Positions 24,308-32,299 of a stretch of DNA of 35,325 nucleotides are shown piece after piece. A model generated the notes under the pieces. The model worked only from the letters and a program-made list of their open reading frames with translations. It did not search any database and was not told the DNA's origin. Numbering within the stretch: position 1 is the stretch's first letter; each line of letters opens with the position of its first letter. The position numbers and the translations under genes are program-made. Source of the DNA: Gammaproteobacteria bacterium UBA6968 (lineage in GTDB: Bacteria; Pseudomonadota; Gammaproteobacteria; Pseudomonadales; Azotimanducaceae); NCBI GenBank assembly GCA_002450255.1, contig DJYW01000179.1, forward strand, positions 1 through 35,325. The letters are read 5' to 3'.

Positions 24308-24724
24308 TCATGACTTGACCAAAGGCAGGTTTTGGCCGCGCCACTCGGTAATGCCACCGCTAAGACGACTCACATTGTCGAAACCGTTCTTGCGCAGCAT
24401 CGTGCCAGCAGACGCAGAATGCTGACCCATGTTGCAGGCAATGATCAGCTTTCGATCACTATATTTTTTGAGTTCGTTGAGACGATCCGCCAAGGCTTCA
24501 TGAGGAATATTGAGGGCGCCAACAATGTGGCCTTGTTTAAATTCCGTTGTTTCGCGAACATCAAGGACCACAGCGTTCTCCGAGTTAACAAGGCGCGTTA
24601 GTTCCTGCGTGCCCACGGTTGGACCGCCGCGTGATAATTCGTTGCGAATGGTTAAGATCAGAAGAAGAACAAAGATGCCGACCAGGTATGGATGATTGCC
24701 GATGAAGGTAAAAAACTGTTCCAT
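24308..24724 (-). CDS. Membrane-anchored rhodanese-like protein (YibN type)
   Basis: The 138-residue product has one N-terminal transmembrane helix (about 11-26, LVGIFVLLLILTI) and a single rhodanese domain (about 36-135). The active-site loop is ACNMGQHSA with Cys97, and LDVRETTEFKQGHIVGALNIP is the typical CH2A region. It may carry persulfide sulfur or act as a membrane-associated protein; the exact role is unsettled. It is divergent from gpmI, as in many gammaproteobacteria (yibN-gpmI). Confidence 0.88.
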   Translation of the reverse strand: MEQFFTFIGNHPYLVGIFVLLLILTIRNELSRGGPTVGTQELTRLVNSENAVVLDVRETTEFKQGHIVGALNIPHEALADRLNELKKYSDRKLIIACNMGQHSASAGTMLRKNGFDNVSRLSGGITEWRGQNLPLVKS

Positions 24725-24881
24725 TCATTGAACCTTAAATGCTGCTGCGCGTTTTTCGGGCGGATAGTATACACGGGTGGTTTTCTCGAAACCCTATTCT
24801 GGACAACTATAAACGAGCCACCCGATTTCGCTTTTTTGCTAGACTTTCGCTTTATCGACTTAGATCTGGAGTTATCAAACC

Positions 24882-26495
24882 ATGAAGCAAACCACACTGT
24901 TGGTTATTTTAGATGGATTTGGTTACAGCGAGCATTCACAAGACAACGCGATAGCACAAGCGCAAACCCCGGTTTGGGACGCTTTATGGCAAAACCATCC
25001 GCGCAGCCTAATTTCTGGTTCTGGCGTGGATGTCGGCTTACCCGCAGGGCAAATGGGTAATTCTGAAGTCGGCCATATGAACCTTGGTGCTGGCCGCATC
25101 GTCCACCAGGACTTTAGCCGAATCAATCACGCCATCGATACCGAGGATTTTGCGCAGAACCCTGTCATCTGTGACGTATTTACCAAGCTGGAACAAACTA
25201 ACGGGGCGCTTCACGTTATGGGGTTGCTCTCCGCTGGCGGGGTACACAGCCACGAGGAGCAAATTTTTGCACTGATTCGCAATGCCGCAGCGAAGGGTAT
25301 ACGAGAAATTTATCTACACGGTTTTCTAGATGGCCGCGATACACCGCCACGCAGCGCGGCAGGCTCAATAAAAAACGCCGATGCACTGTTCGGCGAGCTT
25401 GGCTGCGGACAATTCGCAAGCCTGACTGGGCGTTACTTTGCGATGGATCGCGACCGGCGCTGGGACCGACTAGAACGTGCCTACAATCTCATCGTGCGCG
25501 GCGAAGCGCCGTTTCATGCGGCCGATGCTATGGATGCGCTAGATGCGGCATATGCGCGCGGCGAGACTGACGAATTTATTCAGCCCGTGGCCATACACGC
25601 CGCCGGCGACCTGCCCGTCAAACTCAAAGATGAAGACGCTTTGGTCTTCATGAACTTCCGCGCTGACCGCGCTCGCCAACTGACTCGCGCTATCGCAGAC
25701 GCCGACTTCGACGGCTTTACGAGACGTTCAACCGTCAACCTGAGCAGCTTCATCACACTGACTCAATATGCAGACGACATAAAGTTGCCCTGTGCGTTTG
25801 GCCCAGAACGTTTTGTAAATACGCTTGGCGAGTATCTCGCGAAACAAAACATGCAGCAGCTGCGTATCGCTGAGACCGAAAAATACGCACACGTCACTTT
25901 CTTTTTTTCCGGCGGACGCGAAGAACCTTTCGACGGGGAAGAACGTGTGCTGATTCCCTCACCCGATGTTGCCACCTATGATTTACAGCCAGAAATGAAC
26001 GCAAAGCGCGTGACCAACGAATTGGTGGATGCGATTCACGCTGGCCGATTTGATGTCATTGTCTGCAACTACGCCAATGGGGATATGGTGGGTCACACCG
26101 GAAAACTTCAGCCAGCGATTCAAGCGGTTGAGACACTCGACCGGTGCCTTGGCAGCCTGCAAGAAGCCATCAATAGCACGGGCGGACAAATGTTGGTTAC
26201 CGCCGATCACGGTAACTGCGAGCAAATGCGCGACCCAAATACTCAGCAAGAACATACCGCACATACCTCTAACTTGGTGCCGCTTGTCTATATCGGCCAG
26301 CGGGACGTCAAACTGGTACAACAAGGGGCGTTAGCGGACGTGGCGCCGACCCTATTGGAATTGATGGGTCTGCCCGTACCCGAAGAGATGACCGGCCGCT
26401 CATTAATCGATCCGGCTTCACAGGGACCAGCCAGCGGTAGGAAAAAGCCTAACAGCAATTCCAATCCTGCCATGCCTTCGCAACGAAGCGCTTGA
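24882..26495 (+). CDS. gpmI: 2,3-bisphosphoglycerate-independent phosphoglycerate mutase
   Basis: GpmI interconverts 3- and 2-phosphoglycerate with two manganese ions, without a bisphosphoglycerate cofactor. The 537-residue protein begins with metal ligand Asp11 in LVILDGFGYS and has the catalytic Ser61 in MGNSEVGHMNLGAGR. Further family segments are LHGFLDGRDTPPRSA, SLTGRYFAMDRDRRWDR, NYANGDMVGHTG and VTADHGNCEQM. It runs about 25 residues past the usual end (after EEMTGRSLID) with a Ser/Pro/Asn-rich tail. It is divergent from the rhodanese gene and six bases ahead of the EnvC-like gene. Confidence 0.96.
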   Translation: MKQTTLLVILDGFGYSEHSQDNAIAQAQTPVWDALWQNHPRSLISGSGVDVGLPAGQMGNSEVGHMNLGAGRIVHQDFSRINHAIDTEDFAQNPVICDVFTKLEQTNGALHVMGLLSAGGVHSHEEQIFALIRNAAAKGIREIYLHGFLDGRDTPPRSAAGSIKNADALFGELGCGQFASLTGRYFAMDRDRRWDRLERAYNLIVRGEAPFHAADAMDALDAAYARGETDEFIQPVAIHAAGDLPVKLKDEDALVFMNFRADRARQLTRAIADADFDGFTRRSTVNLSSFITLTQYADDIKLPCAFGPERFVNTLGEYLAKQNMQQLRIAETEKYAHVTFFFSGGREEPFDGEERVLIPSPDVATYDLQPEMNAKRVTNELVDAIHAGRFDVIVCNYANGDMVGHTGKLQPAIQAVETLDRCLGSLQEAINSTGGQMLVTADHGNCEQMRDPNTQQEHTAHTSNLVPLVYIGQRDVKLVQQGALADVAPTLLELMGLPVPEEMTGRSLIDPASQGPASGRKKPNSNSNPAMPSQRSA

Positions 26496-26501
26496 GCTGT
26501 A

Positions 26502-27653
26502 GTGAAGCGCAGCGCACGTCTGCTATGCGTTTGTGCGGCACTCGCCGCTTGCCCGATAACAGTCAGCGCTCAACCAAGTGGCGGCATGGTGGAGGTAACG
26601 CAAACTCAAGCTGAGCTAGCCGACACTCTGAAAGCCCTGAACGCGTTGGACGAATGGCTGTCAGATGCAGAAAAAAAGCGCAACGAATTGCAAACTGGCC
26701 TACGTGATCAAGACCTCGCGATAGCAGACCTCAACCAAGTCATAGGCAAAGAGAATGCCAATCTGAATCTGATCAATAACGAGCTCGAAGAGGCGCTTGC
26801 AGAACGCGAGACCCTACAAGAGCGCCAGCAGATTCAACTGGCCGCCGTAGAAAAACACATCCGAGCTGCCTATCGACTCAGTGGGGACGACTTTCTCAAA
26901 CGGCTGCTCAATCGTGAAAAAGCCGAGCAACTACCCGAGCTCGTGCGCTATCACGGTTATTTCAGTGAAGCTCGCCTGGAAGTGGTTAACCAATATCAGA
27001 TAACGGTCAATCAACTGGAGCTCGCCAACGCGCGATTACTCGACAGCCAACAACTGAAGCTAAACCAAGTGGCGCTTTTGCAGCGCGAGGTAGACAGCCT
27101 TGCAACAGTTCGTGCGGAGCGCAAAAAGTCTATTGAGCAACTGCAGCGAGAAACAGCAGATCAGAGAAAACAGCGTACCCAACTTGTCGCAAGTCAGCAG
27201 CGGCTAGAGGCGCTCTTGCGCACGCTGCAAGCACGCCTGGGTACTCTTGACGGTAAGGATTTCATTGCGGCTCGAGGGTCTTTGTCTCTGCCGCTGCGAG
27301 GCAGCATTCGCGCGGCCTTTGGACAAACGCGATCAGCGGGCCTTATGTCCTGGCAGGGTCTACAAATCAGTGGCAACGTGGGCGATCCCATCACCGCAAT
27401 TTATCGCGGCAAAGTGGTCTTCGCAGATTGGCTTAGAGGCTTCGGCTTCATTACTATCATCGACCATGGCGGCGATTATATGAGCCTGTATGGGCACACC
27501 GACACGCTAGAAAAGCAGCCTGGGGACTGGGTGGAAGGGGGCGAAATCATAGCCGCCGCAGGTAATAGCGGCGGGGCCACAAGCACTGGCGTGTATTTTG
27601 AACTGCGCCACAAGGGCGTGCCAAAAGACCCCATTACTTGGGTGCGCCGTTGA
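26502..27653 (+). CDS. EnvC-like murein hydrolase activator with coiled coil and degenerate M23 domain
   Basis: EnvC-type proteins activate the AmiA/AmiB amidases that split septal peptidoglycan. The 383-residue product has a signal peptide (cleavage near VSA-QP), a long heptad-rich coiled coil (about 30-245) and a LytM/M23 domain (about 262-380) containing PLRGSIRAAFGQTRS and GNSGGATSTGVYFELRHKG. The zinc ligands of active M23 peptidases are not intact: the first His/Asp region reads SWQGLQISGNVGD, and the later site keeps only YGHTD. It is therefore expected to be a regulator, not an enzyme. The start is GTG at 26502, six bases after the gpmI stop. The next gene follows 68 bases later. Confidence 0.9.
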   Translation: MKRSARLLCVCAALAACPITVSAQPSGGMVEVTQTQAELADTLKALNALDEWLSDAEKKRNELQTGLRDQDLAIADLNQVIGKENANLNLINNELEEALAERETLQERQQIQLAAVEKHIRAAYRLSGDDFLKRLLNREKAEQLPELVRYHGYFSEARLEVVNQYQITVNQLELANARLLDSQQLKLNQVALLQREVDSLATVRAERKKSIEQLQRETADQRKQRTQLVASQQRLEALLRTLQARLGTLDGKDFIAARGSLSLPLRGSIRAAFGQTRSAGLMSWQGLQISGNVGDPITAIYRGKVVFADWLRGFGFITIIDHGGDYMSLYGHTDTLEKQPGDWVEGGEIIAAAGNSGGATSTGVYFELRHKGVPKDPITWVRR

Positions 27654-27721
27654 ACCAACAAGCTTTTCGCGGTCTGATGCGTTTACAACTTTACTCAGTG
27701 AAGACTTTCGGAGAGATGAAA

Positions 27722-29200
27722 ATGCCACTAACGCTACTTGGCTGGCAGCGACACCCACCCAATCGAACGCTTTTGGTTCACTGTATTGCTGCGCTGCTCA
27801 GCATCGCTATACCAGCGAGTCAAGCCGAGTCAATCGTCAGTGTCGCCGATCAGCTCAGCCAGGCGCGGGTAAAAGATCAGACAAACGCTTTTATCAGCTG
27901 GCGCGAACACATCATTGATGACTCAGCAATTGGCGGCCTGGATCTAACCGGTAGCGACGGATTAGCCATGGCGGACCTGGATCAAGATGGGTATCTCGAT
28001 ATCGTTTCCGTACACGAATCTGACACGGTTTATGACGGCAAACCCATCGGCCATGTGCGCATCGCTTTTGGTAGTGTAGACCCGAACACCTGGCACTTGA
28101 CAACCCTGGCCTCCGGCGTTGAAGCGGCAGCGGCTGAAGATGTCAGCATCGCTGACGTCAATCAAGATGGATATCCGGATATTGTTGTAGCCTGTGAACT
28201 CGCGCATCTCATTTACTTTGAAAATCCCGGTGAAACAGCGAGATCCGCTCGCTGGGCCAATACCATTCCCATGATCACGCAAAATCGTGGCTCGTTTATC
28301 AGGGTGTTTTTTGCTGATACCAATGCAGACGGTCGCCCGGAGGTGATTGCGACCAACAAGGGTTCTCAGAACACCACCGACGCTGATCAGGACATCAACA
28401 ATATTTCTCAGTTCCATCTGCCAGCTAACGCCTTGGATGGCAATCTATGGCAAGAGCAGGTACTGGCGCAGGTTCGCATTCCCATCAATGCGGAACCAGT
28501 CGATTTAGATGGCGATGGTGACCTGGACATCGTTGCTGGTAGTCGTCGCGAGCAACGTATTTTTTGGCTCGAAAATAAAGGTGACAATGTGTTTAAACAG
28601 CATGCCATTGACGCCAAAGATCAGCCTGAACAATCCGCGCTAACCGGTTTTAATATGGCGTATGCAGACCTCAACGGCGACGCTCGTCTCGACATCATCA
28701 GCACTGCGTGGCCGCACTATCTTTTGTGGCTCGCTGCACCCACCTCGCAAAAGTCCGGCTCGAAGTCAGTCTGGCAAACGCACGTTTTAGGTACCATCGA
28801 CCCAGATCAACTGGTTTCGGTGCGCATGGCAGATATCGACGGCGACGGCGATCTCGACGCATTTGCCGGGAGCTATAGCCGCGGCCCAAGAGCCGAAGAC
28901 GGTGCCGACGTAACCGCCGCAAGTCCGCTAGGACGCATTGTCTGGTTCGAAAATCCTGGCAGCCAAAACGTCACTGCGCGATGGATTCGTCACGACATCT
29001 CGCGGCGCAAGCGCGGGATGTACGATAAATGGTTGGCTCGGGATATGGACGGGGATGGCGACATTGATTTCATTGGCACCCGTGGCAACAGCGAGCCCTA
29101 CGATGGCGTCATCTGGTTAGAACAAGTGCGCTCAGCAACGCCGCAGGCCAACTTTATTCAGGCACGAACCAAGGACAGCATAGCCATGCCGCTACCGTAG
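27722..29200 (+). CDS. Exported seven-repeat FG-GAP/VCBS protein, predicted beta-propeller
   Basis: I do not recognise an orthologue. The 492-residue product has a signal peptide (hydrophobic LLVHCIAALLSIAI, cleavage near SQA). Seven FG-GAP/VCBS loops carry the calcium pattern DxDxDG or a variant: ADLDQDGYLDI, ADVNQDGYPDI, ADTNADGRPEV, VDLDGDGDLDI, ADLNGDARLDI, ADIDGDGDLDA and RDMDGDGDIDF. They are spaced roughly 160-215 bases apart from about 27968 to 29071. Seven evenly spaced repeats predict a seven-bladed, calcium-stabilised propeller in the periplasm or outside the cell, likely binding protein or glycan. FENPG and WLEN motifs close some blades. The start at 27722 is chosen for GGAG at 27710-27713 and the signal peptide; the frame is open from 27638. 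ctpA starts 11 bases after its stop. Confidence 0.82.
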   Translation: MPLTLLGWQRHPPNRTLLVHCIAALLSIAIPASQAESIVSVADQLSQARVKDQTNAFISWREHIIDDSAIGGLDLTGSDGLAMADLDQDGYLDIVSVHESDTVYDGKPIGHVRIAFGSVDPNTWHLTTLASGVEAAAAEDVSIADVNQDGYPDIVVACELAHLIYFENPGETARSARWANTIPMITQNRGSFIRVFFADTNADGRPEVIATNKGSQNTTDADQDINNISQFHLPANALDGNLWQEQVLAQVRIPINAEPVDLDGDGDLDIVAGSRREQRIFWLENKGDNVFKQHAIDAKDQPEQSALTGFNMAYADLNGDARLDIISTAWPHYLLWLAAPTSQKSGSKSVWQTHVLGTIDPDQLVSVRMADIDGDGDLDAFAGSYSRGPRAEDGADVTAASPLGRIVWFENPGSQNVTARWIRHDISRRKRGMYDKWLARDMDGDGDIDFIGTRGNSEPYDGVIWLEQVRSATPQANFIQARTKDSIAMPLP

Positions 29201-29211
29201 ATTAATTATCC

Positions 29212-30363
29212 ATGCGCAGTCCGCTTCTATTTACCATATGCCTGGCCGTCAGCTTGCTTACGGGTGTCTTATTGGGCGCTGTTCTATTCCAATACTCTTT
29301 TTCAGCCGAGCAGCGCAGTATCGCGACCCTATATCGCGCCATCACGCAAATTAACCGCCACTACGTCGCACCGATGGATCACGCGGCGCTGACCAACAAA
29401 GCCATAGATGGCTTGTTAACGCAGCTAGATGCGGATTCCATGCTGCTCGATCAGCTGGCGTATGAAAGTTATTTAGCGCAGTCGCGAGGGCATTATGGCG
29501 GCGTCGGGCTGCGCCTGCAGCAACGAGCCAAAGGCATTTTCGTAGAATCCGTCGTGCCGACCAGTCCAGCCGCCAAGGCAAAGATAAACAGCGGCGACCA
29601 GCTTATTGAGGTCGATTCGTTAGCCGTTGCAGGTCAATCCTTTAACCAGCTACTGGAACGGCTACGCGGCCCTGTTGGATCTAAAGTGACGTTGGCGACA
29701 ATCAGTCCGGCCGCTACGCAAGCAGCTCATTCGACCCTGACCAGAGCTGCCATTGCGATTCAAAGCGTCAGCCATCGCGAGCTTGAACATGCGATCGGCT
29801 TGTTGCGGATAAAAGAGTTCTCCTACGGCACGGCCGAACACGCAGCGGCGGCGTTGGCGGATCTACAAAAGTCAGAGATGGCTGGTCTGATCATCGACCT
29901 GCGCAACAATCCCGGTGGTTTGTTGACAGAAGCTATCGCAGTAGCCGATTTGTTTGTCGATCAAGGGCAACTGTTGGTGACACGTGGCGGTGGTCCCGAG
30001 AACGTCAGTCATCCGCACCAAAATCACGAGTTCGTTGCGCAATCGGGCGATATTTTAGCCGGTAAGCCAATAGCGGTTTTAGTCAACGGTGCCTCGGCGT
30101 CGGCTGCAGAGGTAGTTGCCACGGCGCTGCAACGTAATGAGAGAGCAACCTTGATAGGCACTCGCACTTTTGGCAAAGGATCGGTGCAAACGCTGCTACC
30201 GCCGTTTGATGAACAACGCAGACTCAAATTGACCACAGCCTATTATCTGGACAAGAACGGTGAACGAATTCATAACCGAGGAATTTTGCCTGACATTGTT
30301 ACCGACGGCGACGACGCGCGAACCTTAGCTGCGGCGGTTACCCTGTTGACCGAGGCGCGTTAA
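29212..30363 (+). CDS. ctpA: Carboxy-terminal processing peptidase CtpA (S41A family)
   Basis: CtpA-type proteases cleave periplasmic proteins near their C-termini, and in Pseudomonas they control peptidoglycan hydrolases. The 383-residue protein has an N-terminal signal or anchor helix (about 5-28), a PDZ domain (about 92-175, with GGVGLRLQQRAKGIFVESV and GDQLIEVD) and an S41 catalytic domain. The nucleophile serine lies in VNGASASAAEVVATAL and the general-base lysine in RTFGKGSVQTLLPP. It is shorter than many CtpA proteins (about 430-440), mostly at the C-terminus. Its 3' end overlaps the convergent hisA by 26 bases. Confidence 0.92.
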   Translation: MRSPLLFTICLAVSLLTGVLLGAVLFQYSFSAEQRSIATLYRAITQINRHYVAPMDHAALTNKAIDGLLTQLDADSMLLDQLAYESYLAQSRGHYGGVGLRLQQRAKGIFVESVVPTSPAAKAKINSGDQLIEVDSLAVAGQSFNQLLERLRGPVGSKVTLATISPAATQAAHSTLTRAAIAIQSVSHRELEHAIGLLRIKEFSYGTAEHAAAALADLQKSEMAGLIIDLRNNPGGLLTEAIAVADLFVDQGQLLVTRGGGPENVSHPHQNHEFVAQSGDILAGKPIAVLVNGASASAAEVVATALQRNERATLIGTRTFGKGSVQTLLPPFDEQRRLKLTTAYYLDKNGERIHNRGILPDIVTDGDDARTLAAAVTLLTEAR

Positions 30364-31099
30364 GCTCATCTAACAACTTCTGTCCGGCGGAAAAATCCAA
30401 TTCCCCTTCGTAAATGGCGCGCCCGGTAATTGCGCCCAAAAGCAGATGCGGCGCATCGGCAAAAACACTTTGAAGTTGCTTTAGATCATTCAGGTTCGTC
30501 ACGCCGCCAGAAGCGATCACAGGTGCGCCAGCCACTTCCGCTAACGCGCGGGTACTGCTTACGTTAAGGCCTTGCAACATACCGTCGCGGTCAATATCGG
30601 TATAAACGATGCTAGCGAGGGGCAAATCAGCGGTGCTGCGCGCAAGATCCATAGCGTCGACCGCAGCTTCTTCATCCCACCCGGATACCGCCACGCGACC
30701 GCCGCGCGCATCAATGCCTAACGTAACCTGTTGGGGATAGCGCTGCGCTAACTCGGCTAGAAACGCCGGCTCTCGGATCGCTTGAGTTCCGATAATCACA
30801 TTCGCCACGCCAGCGTCGAAATAAGCTGCGGCAATATCTGTACTGCGAATGCCGCCACCCACCTGCACTGGAACCTCGCCAAGAGCCGTGACCATTGTTG
30901 AGATCAACTCAGCATTCTTTGGGTGGCCAGCAAACGCGCCATCTAAATCAACGATATGCAAGCGGCGACAGCCTTCAGCAAGCCAATGTTCGGCGGTAGC
31001 AACCGGATCGTTCGAGAACACTGTCGCATCATCCATACGACCTTGACGCAGCCGAACACACTGGCCTTCTTTCAGATCGATCGCGGGAATAAGGATCAT
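30338..31099 (-). CDS. hisA: Phosphoribosylformimino-5-aminoimidazole carboxamide ribotide isomerase HisA
   Basis: HisA catalyses the fourth histidine-pathway step, the Amadori isomerisation of ProFAR to PRFAR. It is a 253-residue (beta-alpha)8 barrel with the catalytic aspartates in IPAIDLKEGQCVRLRQG near the start and YTDIDRDGML in the middle, and phosphate-binding loops VQVGGGIRS and IASGGV. It starts three bases after the hisB stop. hisH usually lies between hisB and hisA, and hisF follows hisA; both are absent here. The last eight codons and stop overlap the end of ctpA on the opposite strand. Confidence 0.96.
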   Translation of the reverse strand: MILIPAIDLKEGQCVRLRQGRMDDATVFSNDPVATAEHWLAEGCRRLHIVDLDGAFAGHPKNAELISTMVTALGEVPVQVGGGIRSTDIAAAYFDAGVANVIIGTQAIREPAFLAELAQRYPQQVTLGIDARGGRVAVSGWDEEAAVDAMDLARSTADLPLASIVYTDIDRDGMLQGLNVSSTRALAEVAGAPVIASGGVTNLNDLKQLQSVFADAPHLLLGAITGRAIYEGELDFSAGQKLLDELNAPRSTG

Positions 31100-31102
31100 G
31101 GG

Positions 31103-31702
31103 CTAAAGGCTACCTTTCGTAGACGGCACAATGCCCGCCATGCGAGGGTCTGAGGTTACTGCCATACGCAGAGCGCGACCGAAGGCTTTGAACAGCGTCT
31201 CGGCCTGATGGTGAGCATTGTCACCATGTATGTTGTCGAGATGTAGGGTCAACATGGCGTGATTAACAAATCCCTGAAAAAATTCGCGCAGTAAATCGAC
31301 ATCGAACTCGCCAACTCGGCCACGCGTATAGTCCACGCGATAATGCAGGCCCGGACGGCCAGACAAGTCGACTACGCAGCGTGACAAAGCTTCATCCAAA
31401 GGCACATAAGCATGGCCGTAGCGGGTTAGGCCACTTTTATCGCCAACGGCCTCCCGCAAAGCCTGCCCGAGCACAATGCCCACGTCCTCGACCAGATGAT
31501 GTGCGTCGATATCTAAGTCACCCTTAGCAATCACATGCAGGTCGATGAGCCCATGGCGCGCGATCTGGGTGAGCATGTGGTCAAAGAAGGGCACGCCAGT
31601 GACAAGCTCTGCCGTACCCTGACCGTCTAGATTGAGGGTGACGTTAATCTGCGTTTCGCTAGTATCGCGAGTGACCGTACTGGTGCGGTGTTCTATATCC
31701 AT
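31103..31702 (-). CDS. hisB: Imidazoleglycerol-phosphate dehydratase HisB
   Basis: HisB dehydrates imidazoleglycerol phosphate to imidazoleacetol phosphate. The 199-residue protein is the monofunctional form, without the N-terminal phosphatase of E. coli HisB. Manganese-binding repeats are [14 protein letters not shown] with [19 protein letters not shown], and later [26 protein letters not shown] lies six bases before the ATG. It is followed directly by hisA. Confidence 0.97.
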   Translation of the reverse strand: MDIEHRTSTVTRDTSETQINVTLNLDGQGTAELVTGVPFFDHMLTQIARHGLIDLHVIAKGDLDIDAHHLVEDVGIVLGQALREAVGDKSGLTRYGHAYVPLDEALSRCVVDLSGRPGLHYRVDYTRGRVGEFDVDLLREFFQGFVNHAMLTLHLDNIHGDNAHHQAETLFKAFGRALRMAVTSDPRMAGIVPSTKGSL

Positions 31703-31814
31703 CTTGTTTCCAAGTCCGAAAAACGAAGCCGAAAAAAGTAGCCAAAGACTCGATTGATATGATGTCTGGCCCTCGAGGCGTTTGCGGGCGCAGTGTAATG
31801 CCCACGGCTCACAA

Positions 31815-32216
31815 TTACAGCCGCTGGATCAGGTCGCCATAGGGTAGAAAACGATTCTTGGTATGTTGCTTGATCCAGCTGTTGAGATCGGCGGGTAGCG
31901 CGTTTCTGGATTTGAGCTCACTAACCATTGCCACCACCGGCGACTTGGCACCCGCAGCCCACGTTGCGTACTGCCGTTCACCGAGGGTAAACAAACGAAT
32001 CAAGCTGAGCAATTCAGCCTCACTTAAGGTACCGGTATGGACAGACCAATCGTTGTGTGCAGCGTAAGGCGCAAAGCGAGTGATTTGTTCAGGTTGTAAT
32101 GTCAATTCTTCACAACTTGGGGGCGCCGCTGCCTTGGCCAACGCACTTAACTCGGTAATCATGCTACCGGTGAGCGGTGCATTAACCGCTTTCGGGTCAA
32201 AACTATCGACAGCCAT
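31815..32216 (-). CDS. Conserved-looking small cytoplasmic protein of unknown function
   Basis: I do not recognise this 133-residue protein. It has no signal peptide, transmembrane segment or cysteine pattern (a single Cys near residue 35). It is mostly helical, with central segments [18 protein letters not shown] and [17 protein letters not shown], and ends in a basic-aromatic stretch [15 protein letters not shown] good AGGAAG lies seven bases before the ATG, and it is oriented with hisB, 112 bases upstream of it. Small uncharacterised genes occur at this place, between hisB and asmA, in Pseudomonas relatives, so it is probably real and conserved. Confidence 0.7.
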   Translation of the reverse strand: MAVDSFDPKAVNAPLTGSMITELSALAKAAAPPSCEELTLQPEQITRFAPYAAHNDWSVHTGTLSEAELLSLIRLFTLGERQYATWAAGAKSPVVAMVSELKSRNALPADLNSWIKQHTKNRFLPYGDLIQRL

Positions 32217-32299
32217 CTATTCACTTCCTACATTAATCTCACCCACACGCCTCGACTAGGAGCGGGTTTGGTACCTCCAGTTTAAAGGAATTTGATCAG

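Noticed and set aside
24237..24601. Plus-strand frames over the rhodanese gene and upstream gap
   Set aside because: They are shadows of the minus-strand rhodanese gene or low-support frames; none resembles the missing GrxC.
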